Of a stretch of 64,000 nt of DNA, positions 53,933-62,532 are shown piece after piece. The translations under genes and the position numbers were made by a program. The stretch is from Trueperaceae bacterium. Its GTDB lineage: Bacteria > Deinococcota > Deinococci > Deinococcales > Trueperaceae. Numbering within the stretch: the first letter of the stretch is position 1; every line of letters starts with the position of its first letter. The notes under the pieces were generated by a model. That model had not been told where the DNA came from, ran no database searches, and saw only the letters and a program-made list of their open reading frames with translations. The stretch spans positions 1 through 64,000 of the forward strand of contig JAABTL010000002.1 of the NCBI GenBank assembly GCA_011389865.1, read 5' to 3'.

Positions 53933-53950
53933 TGATAAGACAACTTATCA
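53933..53950. promoter_or_regulatory. TGATAAG-ACAA-CTTATCA palindrome in an AT-rich island
   Basis: Seven-base perfect arms around ACAA, in a stretch of about 30 bases far richer in A/T than anything nearby. It lies between two convergent genes. It looks like a transcription-factor operator (TetR/MarR size) or a residue of inserted DNA. Confidence 0.5.
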
Positions 53951-53999
53951 AACCCAGCGGCACTTGGGCATCGGCGTGCACCGTCCGGCCCGTGCACTC

Positions 54000-54383
54000 T
54001 CAGCCCGACGTGCCGTGACCCCCGAGGATGTCACTGCTGTAGACGTTGATCCGGTCGATGACGTCGTGGATGTCGCGGTCGTCCAGGCCCTGCCCCTCGA
54101 GGGTGGCGAGCAGGTGGTCGGTGAACCGCTGCAGGTGGCGGCGCTCGATGTTGCGGCCGCGGTGGGCGTACGCGAGCGGTTGCCCGAAGTAGGTGACGGG
54201 CCCGCCGAGCGCGACCGAGAAGAACTCGCGCTGCATCGCCCGCAGCTTGTCGACGTCCGATTTGGCGAAGAACGGGGCGAGCTCGGGATCGGCCAGGACG
54301 CGTTCGTAGAACGCGTCGACCAGGTGGGCGACGACCTCGGCGCCGCCGATGCGCGCGTACAGCGAGGGCTGCGGGTAGGTCAT
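54000..54383 (-). CDS. glbN: Truncated hemoglobin, group I
   Basis: This 127-residue 2-on-2 globin has SLYARIGGAEVVAHLVDAFY with the B-helix Tyr of the distal pocket. ELAPFFAKSDVDKLRAMQRE lies in the C-E region. PLAYAHRGRNIERRHLQRF carries the proximal His (F8). Group I proteins bind O2 and NO and usually detoxify NO. ATG 54383 has CAGGAG seven bases upstream. A perfect 32-nt palindrome lies 35 bases before the start. Confidence 0.9.
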   Translation of the reverse strand: MTYPQPSLYARIGGAEVVAHLVDAFYERVLADPELAPFFAKSDVDKLRAMQREFFSVALGGPVTYFGQPLAYAHRGRNIERRHLQRFTDHLLATLEGQGLDDRDIHDVIDRINVYSSDILGGHGTSG

Positions 54384-54418
54384 GGCGAGCTCCTGTTCCG
54401 CGCCGCTGCCGGCGCTGG

Positions 54419-54450
54419 CGCAGCTTCCGGCGCGCGCGCCGGAAGCTGCG
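54419..54450. promoter_or_regulatory. Perfect 32-nt palindrome upstream of the globin gene
   Basis: The left arm CGCAGCTTCCGGCGCG is followed directly by its exact complement. It lies between smc (upstream, same strand) and the globin ribosome site. It may be a terminator-like barrier, or a leader structure if a promoter lies further upstream (TATATA at 54584-54589). Confidence 0.7.
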
Positions 54451-54618
54451 GACGGGTTCGTGGACAGCATCGCCGCTGAGCCGCCGCCGGCGCAAGGTAC
54501 GAGAGGCCGAGGTCGTGCGAGCCGCCGATCCGGGCCGTTGGCGAGCGGCGTCCTGGCCAAGCATGCCGACGTGGTGACGCCGTTATATAGGTCTCACGCT
54601 GTTGCACGGGTGTCGCGG

Positions 54619-57600
54619 TCACGCCGTCGTGGCGCCGACGCCTGCGAGCCCGTTCGGCTCCTCGCGCCGGATCGAGAAGACCCTGCTCACGCCATCGTCG
54701 GAGGTCACCCCCCACAGCGTGTCCGCCACCTCGAAGGTGGCCTTCTGGTGGGTGATCAGCACGAACTGGGTGCCGAGCGACGACAGCGTCTCGATGAAGC
54801 CGCAGAAGCGGCGGATGTTGGCCTCGTCCAACGGGGCATCGACCTCGTCCAGGACGGCGATGGGCAGGTTGCCGATGTCGCCGGCCATCAGGGCGAAGAG
54901 GAAGGCCATCGCCCCCATCGTTCGCTCCCCCACCGACAGCAGGTTGAGTGATTCGGTGCGCTTGCCCGGCGGCTGCAGGCGGATGCGCACGCCGACCGGG
55001 CGCTCCCCCTCGCGCTCGACGTCGATCGAACCGAGGGCCGTCGGACCGAAGAGCTGCCTGACGTGCTCGGCGAAGCCCTCCTGGAGCCCCTTCAGGGCGG
55101 TGTTCAGCCTCCCGGTGGTCTCGGCGTCGATGGTCGCCAGGGTACCCGCCAGCTCGGCCACGGCCTCCGCGGCCTGCGCCCCCTCGTCCTCGAGCTCGCT
55201 CAGGCGCTCCGACTGCGTCGCGTGGTCGATCGCCGCCCGCTGGTTGACCGGGCCGAGGGCCTCTAGCGCCGCCTCCACCTCGCGCCACTTCGCGCGCGCC
55301 ACGCGCTCGCTCAGGGGGAGGGGCTCGACGCCCGCCGGCAGGGCCGCGCGCTCGTCCAGGGCCAGCTCGAGGGCAGCCTCGCGGCGGGCGAGGGCCAGCC
55401 GCGCGGTCTCCAGGTCGTCGCCAGCGCGCGCCTGCCCCTCGGTGTGCTCGCGCAGCCTCGCCTCCGCGCGCTCCAGCGCCTCGTCCGCTTGCTCGAACGC
55501 CTGCCGACGGGCGTCGAGGTCCCGCGGTAGCGCCGCCTCGGCCGCCTGCCGGCGCGCCTGGGCGGCGGTCTCCTCCGCGCTCCAGCGCGCCACCTCCTCC
55601 CCGTGGGACGCCGACTCGGCGCGCAGGCGCTCGGCACGTTCGAGCGCCCGGCGATGGGCGATGCGGGCCGCCTCGAAGGCGAGCAGCCGCTCGCCGCCGA
55701 CCTCGGCCTCGCGGCGTGCCTCCGCCGCCGCAGCCAGGGTCGCCTCCGTCACCGACCGGGCCTCCGCGACGGTGGCGCGCGCCTCGTTCTCGGCCGCGAC
55801 CCAGACCGTCACGTCGGCGTCGCCCTCCGCCCTCTCCGGCGGCGCCAGCTCGTCGCGGGCGGAACGCCAGCGGGCCTCGCGGGCGTCGATCGCCGCGAAG
55901 CGCTCGACCCGCCGCTCGCGCAGCGCCTCGGCCGCGCGCCAGGCGGCGTCGGTCTCCTCCGCCCGGCGCCGCAGGTCGCCGGCCCGGGCCTGGATCTCGC
56001 GGACGCGTTCCTGGGCGGCCGTCCGCTGGGCCAACGCGGTCGCCACCCGCTCCTGTGCGACCGCGGCGTCGCGTTCGGCGTGCTCCAGGTCGCGACCGAG
56101 CCCCAGGACGGTGGCGCCCCCGGTGCGCCGGCCACCGGAGATCGCGCCACCGGCTTCGAGGACGTCGCCGTCCAGCGTCACCAGCCGCGGGCGGTCGGCG
56201 TGCCGTCGCGCGATCGCGGTCGCGCCCGCGAGGTCCTCGACGAGCCACGTGTTCGCCAGCAGCTGGCCGACGACGGCCCGGAACTCCGGGGCCACGTCGA
56301 CGACGTCGGCCGCCCGGCCGAGCAGCCCCTGGATGCCCCGGTCGCCGTCGGCGTCGACGCGCGGCGGGCGCAGGAGGTCGAGGGGCAGCAGCGTCACCCA
56401 GCCCCCGGCCGCGCGAACGGTCGCCAGGACCTGCGCCGCCGTCTCGGCCGTGTCGACGACCACGTACTCGGCGCGGCGTCCCAGGGCGCCCGCGATCGCG
56501 GCACGATGGTCGGGCGCCACCCGCAGGAGGTCCGCGACGCTGCCGTGGACGCCGGCGATCCCGGACGTCAGGGCGACCCTCGGCCCCTGGGCGTACCCGC
56601 GCCTGGCCTCGTATGCCGCGCGCGCCTGCTGCGCGCTGCGCGTGGCGGCCACCGACTCGCCATGCGCCGTCGCGTGGAGCTCGTGGGCCGACTGCAGGTC
56701 GCGGCGCGCCCCATCGAGCTCTGCCTCGGCCTCCACCACCGCGTTCCGCGCGACCTCGCGCGCGGCGGCCAAGGCGGCGGTGTCGGGGCCGGGCTCCTCG
56801 GCCCCGAGAAGCGCTCGCTCTCGCGAGAGCGAGGCGTGCTCCTCGTCGAGCGCGGCCGCTCGCGCCCGATAGGCCGACCAGGCGGCCCGCAACGTCGCCT
56901 CGCGGGCCCTCGCCGCCTCGAGGTCGGCGCGCACCCTCTCGAGCTCGGCCTCCGCGGCCGTTCGCAGTTCGAGCGACTCGGCCACGCCTGCCTCGGCGTC
57001 GTCGACCCGCCGCTGGAGGGCAGGCAGGTCGACGGCGGGATCCTTCGGTTCCGGCGTCGCCGCCAGGGACGCGGCCTCACGCTCCGCGCTCGCCTGCGCC
57101 CGCAGCGCCGCTGCGCGCCCCTCGGCCGCCCGCTGGACGCCGGCCCGCGCCAGCGCCAGCACGCCCTGCGCCCGCTCGGCGGCCGCCAGCGACTCGCGGT
57201 ACGCGCGCTCCGCCTCGGTCCGCCGGCCGCGGGTCTCCTCGACCGCGGCGCGCGCCTCGGCGAGCCGTTCGCGGCCCTCGAGGATGCGCTGCTCGGCGCT
57301 GCCGACCTCCTGACGGAGTCCGCCGACCTCGGCCTCGAGGGACGCCACCCGCGCGTGTCCGGCGGTCACGCGCAGCGCCAGCGCCTCGCGGGTCAGTTCG
57401 GTGTGACGGGTCGCGACCTGGGCCTCGTGCCGCAGGTGTTCGATCCGCTCGCGAAGCTCGACGAGCACGTCCTCGAGCCGCGTCAGGTGCGCCTGTGCGG
57501 CGTCGAGCCGGGATTGGGTCTGCTCCCGACGGCTCGCCAGCCGGGCGACGCCGGCGGCCTCCGCGACGTAGCGCAGCAGCGTCGCCGGATCGGCCATCAG

Positions 57601-58026
57601 GACGCCGGCGACCTCGCCCTGCCCGATCATCGCGACCCCCGCGGTGCCCAGGCCCGAGCCCGCCAGCGCCTCGTCGACGTCGAGGAAGCGCGCCGCCCGG
57701 CCGTCGAGGCGCAGGCGGCTGGCACCGGACCGGTCGAGATCACGGCGCACCTTGACGCTGCGACGGCCGTCGCTCAGTTCGACCTCGACCTCCGCGAAGC
57801 CGACGCCGCGCTTGCCCGCGGCCCCATGGAAGATGAGGTCGGTCCTCGTCTCGGCCCGGAACTCCCGCGCGCGGCCGCCGCCGGTCACCCACTTCAGCGC
57901 GTCGAGCAGGTTCGACTTGCCCGATCCGTTGGGGCCGACGACGGCCGTCACCCCGGGCGAGAACTCGATGGCGGTCCGGTTCCCGAACGACTTGAAGCCC
58001 TGCAGCGTCAGGCTGGTCAGCCGCAC
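54619..58026 (-). CDS. smc: Chromosome partition ATPase SMC
   Basis: This 1135-residue condensin core has the N-terminal ATPase lobe KSFGNRTAIEFSPGVTAVVG and Walker A PNGSGKSNLLDAL at residue 30-45. Two long coiled-coil arms follow (about 160-470 and 640-960). Between them is a hinge around residue 490-620 (GALGRRAEYVVVDTAETAAQ). The C-terminal lobe has the signature LNLLSVGERTMGAMAFLFAL and Walker B PIAVLDEVDAPLDEAN. SVGE replaces the more common SGGE. GTG start at 58026. It organises and segregates the nucleoid with ScpA/ScpB, not encoded here. Confidence 0.95.
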   Translation of the reverse strand: MRLTSLTLQGFKSFGNRTAIEFSPGVTAVVGPNGSGKSNLLDALKWVTGGGRAREFRAETRTDLIFHGAAGKRGVGFAEVEVELSDGRRSVKVRRDLDRSGASRLRLDGRAARFLDVDEALAGSGLGTAGVAMIGQGEVAGVLMADPATLLRYVAEAAGVARLASRREQTQSRLDAAQAHLTRLEDVLVELRERIEHLRHEAQVATRHTELTREALALRVTAGHARVASLEAEVGGLRQEVGSAEQRILEGRERLAEARAAVEETRGRRTEAERAYRESLAAAERAQGVLALARAGVQRAAEGRAAALRAQASAEREAASLAATPEPKDPAVDLPALQRRVDDAEAGVAESLELRTAAEAELERVRADLEAARAREATLRAAWSAYRARAAALDEEHASLSRERALLGAEEPGPDTAALAAAREVARNAVVEAEAELDGARRDLQSAHELHATAHGESVAATRSAQQARAAYEARRGYAQGPRVALTSGIAGVHGSVADLLRVAPDHRAAIAGALGRRAEYVVVDTAETAAQVLATVRAAGGWVTLLPLDLLRPPRVDADGDRGIQGLLGRAADVVDVAPEFRAVVGQLLANTWLVEDLAGATAIARRHADRPRLVTLDGDVLEAGGAISGGRRTGGATVLGLGRDLEHAERDAAVAQERVATALAQRTAAQERVREIQARAGDLRRRAEETDAAWRAAEALRERRVERFAAIDAREARWRSARDELAPPERAEGDADVTVWVAAENEARATVAEARSVTEATLAAAAEARREAEVGGERLLAFEAARIAHRRALERAERLRAESASHGEEVARWSAEETAAQARRQAAEAALPRDLDARRQAFEQADEALERAEARLREHTEGQARAGDDLETARLALARREAALELALDERAALPAGVEPLPLSERVARAKWREVEAALEALGPVNQRAAIDHATQSERLSELEDEGAQAAEAVAELAGTLATIDAETTGRLNTALKGLQEGFAEHVRQLFGPTALGSIDVEREGERPVGVRIRLQPPGKRTESLNLLSVGERTMGAMAFLFALMAGDIGNLPIAVLDEVDAPLDEANIRRFCGFIETLSSLGTQFVLITHQKATFEVADTLWGVTSDDGVSRVFSIRREEPNGLAGVGATTA

Positions 58027-58051
58027 GTGGCCCCCCGCGATCGGGAAGCGA

Positions 58052-59482
58052 TCAACGCGTGCCCAGGGCGGCGGCGAGCGTTCGCAGGGTCACGGCAGAC
58101 GCCCGGATGCCCTGGAGGTAGTTGCGCACCTCGAACTTCTCGTTGGGGGCGTGCAGGCGATCGTCCTCGAGGCCCATGTCGAGCAGGACCGGTACGGCGC
58201 CCAACACGCGCTGGAGCTCGACGACGACCGGGATCGACCCGCCGCTACGGGCGAACACCGCCGGCCGGCCCCAGACGGCCTCCAGCGCGCGGGCGGTCGC
58301 CGCGACCGCCGGATGGTCGAGCGGCGTGAGCGCTGGTTCTCCCCCGCCCTCCACGGCGACGTCGACCGCGACCCCCTCGGGTGCCGATCGCCGCAGGTGC
58401 GCCTCGAGGAGCTGCGCGATTCGCTCCGGATCCTGCTTCGCGACCAGTCGGCAGCTGAGCTTGGCGACGCCCTCGGCCGGGATGACCGTCTTCGTCCCCT
58501 CGCCGACGAAGCCGCCGCCGAGGCCGTGGACGTCGAGCGTGGGCCGAGCCCACAATCGCTCCAGGAGCCCGTAGCCCGCCTCGCCGGGCGTCGCCGCGAT
58601 GCCGGCGTCCGCCATGAAGGCGTCGCGATCGAAAGGGACCGCGGCCAGGCGCTCCCGCTCGGCGTCGTCCAGCTCGACGACGTCGTCGTAGAAGCCCGCG
58701 ACCGCGATGCGGCCATCGGCACCCTTCAGGCCCGCCAGCATCGACGCCAGGGCGCCCAGTGGGTTCGCGACGCCCCCGCCGTAGGCACCGGAGTGCAGGT
58801 CGCGGCCCGCCGTCCGGACGCGGACGGTCAGGTAGGTGAGCCCACGGAGGCCGTAGGTGATCGTCGGCGTCTCCGGGGCCACCATGGCGCCGTCCGACAC
58901 CAGGGCCACGTCGGCCGCCAGCTCCGCCCGGTGCTCCCGGAGGAACGACGCGAGGTTCGGGCTCCCGATCTCCTCCTCACCCTCGATGACGAAGCGGACG
59001 TTGAGCGGCAGGCCGCCGTCGAGGTCGCGCAGCGCCTCGACCGCCTTGACGTGTGCGAAGAACTGACCCTTGTCGTCGGACGCGCCGCGGCCGACGATCC
59101 GCCCGTCGACATCGAGCGGCTCGAACGGGGGCGTCGCCCACGCTTCCAGCGGTTCGGCGGGCTGGACGTCGTAGTGCCCGTAGATGACGACCGTCGGCGC
59201 GCCCGCGACCGGCGGGGACGCCGCCGTGACCACCGGGTGCCCCGCCGTCGGATGCACCTCCGCCTCGAGGCCCGCCCGGCGAAGCGCCTCCGCGACGAAG
59301 TCGGCGGCGCGCGCCACGTCGCCGGCCCGCTGCGGATCGGTCGAGACCGAGGGGATGCGCAACAGGTCGAGGAGCTCCGCGAGCACGCGCTCGCGGTTCG
59401 CGTCGAGGTACGCGTCGACGTCGGCCGTCCGGCCGACGGGGGACGCCGAATCGGTCTCCGAGCGCTGGAGGGCGGGCGACAT
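58052..59482 (-). CDS. M20-family dipeptidase
   Basis: This 476-residue zinc peptidase has metal ligands in TVVIYGHYDVQPAEP (His and Asp near residue 100), GRGASDDKGQ (bridging Asp) and VIEGEEEIGSPNL (Glu pair). A dimerisation domain sits between about residues 210 and 370. The layout and length match the ArgE/DapE/CPG2 dipeptidase subgroup used for peptide scavenging. ATG 59482 is preceded at 7 nt by TACGCT without a ribosome site, so it is probably leaderless. smc begins 25 nt downstream and may be co-transcribed. Confidence 0.92.
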   Translation of the reverse strand: MSPALQRSETDSASPVGRTADVDAYLDANRERVLAELLDLLRIPSVSTDPQRAGDVARAADFVAEALRRAGLEAEVHPTAGHPVVTAASPPVAGAPTVVIYGHYDVQPAEPLEAWATPPFEPLDVDGRIVGRGASDDKGQFFAHVKAVEALRDLDGGLPLNVRFVIEGEEEIGSPNLASFLREHRAELAADVALVSDGAMVAPETPTITYGLRGLTYLTVRVRTAGRDLHSGAYGGGVANPLGALASMLAGLKGADGRIAVAGFYDDVVELDDAERERLAAVPFDRDAFMADAGIAATPGEAGYGLLERLWARPTLDVHGLGGGFVGEGTKTVIPAEGVAKLSCRLVAKQDPERIAQLLEAHLRRSAPEGVAVDVAVEGGGEPALTPLDHPAVAATARALEAVWGRPAVFARSGGSIPVVVELQRVLGAVPVLLDMGLEDDRLHAPNEKFEVRNYLQGIRASAVTLRTLAAALGTR

Positions 59483-59489
59483 GGGCGCG

Positions 59490-59495
59490 AGCGTA
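59490..59495 (-). promoter_or_regulatory. TACGCT -10 box, leaderless start of the M20 dipeptidase
   Basis: Minus-strand TACGCT ends 7 nt before ATG 59482. Confidence 0.5.
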
Positions 59496-59535
59496 CCACG
59501 CGCAGCGCGCGTCCCCGACGCGAACTAGGCCGCGA

Positions 59536-60027
59536 TCAGAGGTCGTCCTCCAGGTGCTCGAGGCCGCGTCGCAGCGCCGCGTCGTCCTCTCCGGCGCCGG
59601 GCGCCTCACCCGCGGGCGGGACGTCGTCGGCGCCCGCCGGCGGCGCCGGCAGCGCGCGGGCGCCCTTGAGCTCGAGCTGCAGGCGCTCCTGCAGGGTGCC
59701 GATGCGGTCCTCGATGCGCTGCTGCAGGACGTCGAGCTTCTGCCGCAGGCGGATGATCTCCTCCACGCCGGCGAGGTTGACCCCGAGTTCCTGGGTGAGG
59801 CGGCGGATCTCGCGCAGCTGTTCGATGTTGCGCTGCGAGTACAGGCGGGTCTTCCCCGCGCTCCGCGATGGCTCGATGAGGCCCTTGCGCTCGTACAGCC
59901 GCAGCGTCTGCGGGTGCATGTCGACGAGCTCGGCGGCGACACTGATCACGTACAGCGGCTTGTCCTTGTCCAGCGTCGGATCGGCGGACTCCGCCTCGCC
60001 GCGCCGGCGCTCGTCGTTGTCGCTCAT
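59536..60027 (-). CDS. hspR: MerR-family heat-shock repressor HspR
   Basis: This 163-residue protein has a MerR helix-turn-helix in [20 protein letters not shown] and [20 protein letters not shown], then the dimer helix [16 protein letters not shown]. The C-terminal 50 residues are acidic and Pro-rich. HspR represses chaperone genes at HAIR sites, often with DnaK as co-repressor. Its ATG overlaps the dnaJ stop by 4 nt (ATGA), the operon order known from actinobacteria and Deinococcus. The HAIR-like site upstream of dnaJ implies autoregulation. Confidence 0.9.
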   Translation of the reverse strand: MSDNDERRRGEAESADPTLDKDKPLYVISVAAELVDMHPQTLRLYERKGLIEPSRSAGKTRLYSQRNIEQLREIRRLTQELGVNLAGVEEIIRLRQKLDVLQQRIEDRIGTLQERLQLELKGARALPAPPAGADDVPPAGEAPGAGEDDAALRRGLEHLEDDL

Positions 60028-61037
60028 GCCTTCCTCCCGGCCGTGGCGAGCCGGCGCCAAGCCGCCGCCGTCTCGCTCCACAGCCCCGCGACGCCCTCGG
60101 CGAGCGTCCGCGCCACCCCGCGCCACACGTCCTCACGCAACGTCAGATGCAGATCGCCGCCGCCCAGGCCGCCGCCCGCCACCCGCAGGCGCTGGCCGTC
60201 ACGGGCACCGGCCGCGACGCGCACGGGCATCCCGGCCACGTGCAAGACCGTGCCCCGGGCCGCCTCCAGCGGCGTGACGAAGGCCTCGGCGACGAGGTCG
60301 CGACCCTGCCGGCGCACCCCGGCGGGGAGCGCCACGTCGATGTCGACGAGGGCGTCGCCGGGCGGCCGACCCGGGCCACCCATGCGCTGGAGGCGGAGCC
60401 GCTGCCCGGGGCGCACGCCGGCCGGCACGCGCACGTCGACGTCGAGACCGCGGCGCAGGACGCCGGTGCCGCCGCAGGTGGCGCACGGCGCGCCCTGGAC
60501 GCGGCAGTCGGGGCACACGACCGGGCCCGGAACGTGCACGCGGCGTACGCCCCCGCGCCGGGCCGCCGCGAGGTCGAGCCGGAGCGGCACCTGGCGGTCC
60601 TCTCCGGGAAGCAGGCCAGCTTGCCGGAACGCCCGGGTGACGCCCCGGAACAGCACGTCGAAGACGACGTGCCCCGTCGTCGGGACGGCGCCCGTCGATC
60701 CGTAGCGGCTCCAGTCGAGCGGCACGTCGGCCTCCTGGAACACGCTGCGCCAGTCGACCGTGGAGAAGTCCGGGCGCGGCGCCGCCCCGCGCGACGCCTG
60801 GCCCGCCACGCCACCCGCGGCCACGAACGCGTCGTAGCGCCGACGCGCGTCGGGGTCGCGCAGGGTCGCATACGCCTCGGACGCGTCCTTGAAGCGCTCC
60901 TCGGCGGCGGCGTCGCCCGGGTTGCGGTCCGGGTGGTCGCGCAGCGCCCGCTCGCGGTAGGCGCGTTTGATCGCGTTGGCGTCGGCGTCGCGGGCCACGC
61001 CCAGCACCTGGTAGGGGTCACGACGCGGCGGGGTCAC
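60024..61037 (-). CDS. dnaJ: DnaJ-type chaperone with a reduced zinc finger
   Basis: This 337-residue protein has a J-domain at residues 7-75 with the HPD motif ([10 protein letters not shown]) that stimulates DnaK. A linker follows, then a central cysteine region with only two CxxC pairs (VCPDCRVQ and PCATCGGTG) instead of the usual four. Two beta-sandwich substrate-binding domains end at about residue 300. GTG start at 61037, directly after TAGACT at 6 nt, so the message is leaderless. First gene of the dnaJ-hspR operon; no dnaK or grpE in the window. Confidence 0.9.
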   Translation of the reverse strand: MTPPRRDPYQVLGVARDADANAIKRAYRERALRDHPDRNPGDAAAEERFKDASEAYATLRDPDARRRYDAFVAAGGVAGQASRGAAPRPDFSTVDWRSVFQEADVPLDWSRYGSTGAVPTTGHVVFDVLFRGVTRAFRQAGLLPGEDRQVPLRLDLAAARRGGVRRVHVPGPVVCPDCRVQGAPCATCGGTGVLRRGLDVDVRVPAGVRPGQRLRLQRMGGPGRPPGDALVDIDVALPAGVRRQGRDLVAEAFVTPLEAARGTVLHVAGMPVRVAAGARDGQRLRVAGGGLGGGDLHLTLREDVWRGVARTLAEGVAGLWSETAAAWRRLATAGRKA

Positions 61038-61043
61038 GCGCGG

Positions 61044-61075
61044 AGTCTAGCAGATGTGAGTGCCCCAGACTCAAG
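61044..61075 (-). promoter_or_regulatory. dnaJ promoter with HAIR-like operator
   Basis: CTTGAGT-N7-ACTCACA on the minus strand (61055-61075) matches the HspR HAIR consensus CTTGAGT-N7-ACTCAAG at 7 of 7 and 5 of 7 positions. TAGACT (61044-61049), with an extended TGC, ends 6 nt before the dnaJ GTG. Repressor bound here would block the promoter. Confidence 0.75.
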
Positions 61076-61256
61076 TCGGCCCGACGCCGTGGCGTCGGGC
61101 TCCCGGTCGCGGGTGGCCGGATCGCCGCCACCGATGACGGTCGTGTGACGGCGACGCTCATCCGCCCGCGTCGCACCGTCGTACCCTGGATGGTGGGCCG
61201 AGGAACCGGCGTGTCGACGACCCGGCGGGCCGACGGCCCGATGTAGAGGAGTCACC

Positions 61257-61766
61257 ATGCAACCGCGTCGAATCGCGATCCTCCTGGCCGCCGCCGCCGC
61301 GGTGGGCCTCAGCGCCTGCACCATCACCTTCTTCCCCGACGTGGCGGTCGATCGGCCGCGTCCGGTCCGGAGCGCGGTGATCGAGAGCTTCGAGTCGTTC
61401 GCGTCGAGCTACTGGGTGGGCAGCCAGGTGTCGTTCCGCATCCGCACCAACCAGCCGGGCTACGTGACGCTGACGGCGTTCGATCCCGACGGCAGCGTCT
61501 ACGTCATCGCGCGCAACGTCGCCGTCCGTGGCAACCGATGGGAGTCGATCCCGGGCCCGTCCGGGCGTACGGTGTTCGTCGCCGTGCCGCCGACCGGCGT
61601 GCACCTGGTGCGGGCGCACTTCACCCCCGAACCCACGCCCGAGCGCGTCCGCTTCGTCGGCATCGGTTCACTCGACCGTTGGTTGGCCCAGATCGTCCTG
61701 GAGATCCGCCCCTACGGCTACGGCGCCGACGACGTGGCCCAGACGCGGTTCGAGATCCGCCGCTGA
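61257..61766 (+). CDS. DUF4384-like lipoprotein (first)
   Basis: This 169-residue exported lipoprotein has the lipobox LSAC at residue 17-20 (AAAAAVGLSACTITFFPDVA). A single domain follows with SFRIRTNQPGYVTLTAFDPD and GSVYVIARNVAVRGNRW, the DUF4384 pattern often seen in Deinococcus surface proteins. ATG 61257 with GAGGAG upstream. The downstream gene is a paralog. Function unknown; probably envelope-associated. Confidence 0.8.
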   Translation: MQPRRIAILLAAAAAVGLSACTITFFPDVAVDRPRPVRSAVIESFESFASSYWVGSQVSFRIRTNQPGYVTLTAFDPDGSVYVIARNVAVRGNRWESIPGPSGRTVFVAVPPTGVHLVRAHFTPEPTPERVRFVGIGSLDRWLAQIVLEIRPYGYGADDVAQTRFEIRR

Positions 61767-61813
61767 AGCGCCGGCAGCCACTGGCTGGCGCAGCGTCCCC
61801 CGGAGGTTCGCCC

Positions 61814-62401
61814 ATGCTCACCCGTCGACCGCTGACCATCGCGCTCGCCGTCGCCTTCGTCCTCCTCGCCTCCGGCTGCAGCGTGACCTTCCTGCCGCCG
61901 ATCGACGGGGGTGGCGGTGTCACCGTCGATCGGCCGCGACCCCCGACCGACGAGAGCTCGTCGACCGTCGACCGACCGCGGCCGCCGAAGCCTAGCCCGC
62001 TGCTCCCCGACGACGAGGGCTTCAGGATCTTCGAGATCGCCCCGCTCAGCATCTACCCGGGTTCGCAGATGTACTTCCGGGTGTCGGTGCGGCGCAGCGG
62101 CTACCTGACGATCAGCGCGCTGGACCCCGAGGGTCGCGTGTCGGTCCTGGTCCGCGACTACGCGATCGAGGCCGGCGGCAGCCCCGTCCGCGTGCCTCCG
62201 GTCGGCACCTCGGAGCCCGTCCAGGGCCGCACGCCCGAGGGCGAATGGCGGCTCCGCGCCTCGTGGTCGCCACGGCCGATCGGCGCCCGCTACGACGGCC
62301 TGCGGGGCCTGGACGCGTGGACGGACGCGATCCGCGACGACCTGGCCCGGTTCGACGACGCCAGCGTGTTCGAGGACGTGTACGAAGTGAAGCGTCGCTG
62401 A
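61814..62401 (+). CDS. DUF4384-like lipoprotein (second)
   Basis: This 195-residue lipoprotein has the lipobox LASGC (residue 18-22). A Pro/Ser-rich linker carries a repeated VDRPRPP motif. The domain then reads SQMYFRVSVRRSGYLTISAL and LDPEGRVSVLVRDYAIEAGG, parallel to the preceding gene. ATG 61814 with GGAGGTT upstream. The two genes are a tandem duplication whose linkers have diverged; VDRPRP is also found once in the first protein. Confidence 0.8.
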   Translation: MLTRRPLTIALAVAFVLLASGCSVTFLPPIDGGGGVTVDRPRPPTDESSSTVDRPRPPKPSPLLPDDEGFRIFEIAPLSIYPGSQMYFRVSVRRSGYLTISALDPEGRVSVLVRDYAIEAGGSPVRVPPVGTSEPVQGRTPEGEWRLRASWSPRPIGARYDGLRGLDAWTDAIRDDLARFDDASVFEDVYEVKRR

Positions 62402-62430
62402 CGCGGCGTCTGCCCGCCACGTCCCTGGGG

Positions 62431-62436
62431 TACAAT
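62431..62436 (+). promoter_or_regulatory. TACAAT -10 box for yebC or its upstream ORF
   Basis: TACAAT ends 6 nt before ATG 62443, the same spacing as the leaderless starts elsewhere in the window. Confidence 0.5.
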
Positions 62437-62442
62437 CGCCTC

Positions 62443-62532
62443 ATGAGTACGCCCCCTTGGTGGTGCCGATCGCGCGGCGTTCGGCCCGACCCGGGGGGCG
62501 TGATGGAAGGCAGGCAACGTGGCGGGCCATAA
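62443..62532 (+). CDS. Possible 29-aa upstream ORF overlapping the yebC start
   Basis: A leaderless-looking ATG opens MSTPPWWCRSRGVRPDPGG..., ending at TAA inside the first codons of yebC. It may couple translation to yebC or be non-functional. Only promoter spacing supports it. Confidence 0.3.
   Translation: MSTPPWWCRSRGVRPDPGGVMEGRQRGGP

Noticed and set aside
53933-53950. FNR/DNR-type site
   Set aside because: The half-sites TTGAT and ATCA are about ten bases apart, not four, and it lies downstream of both neighbouring genes.
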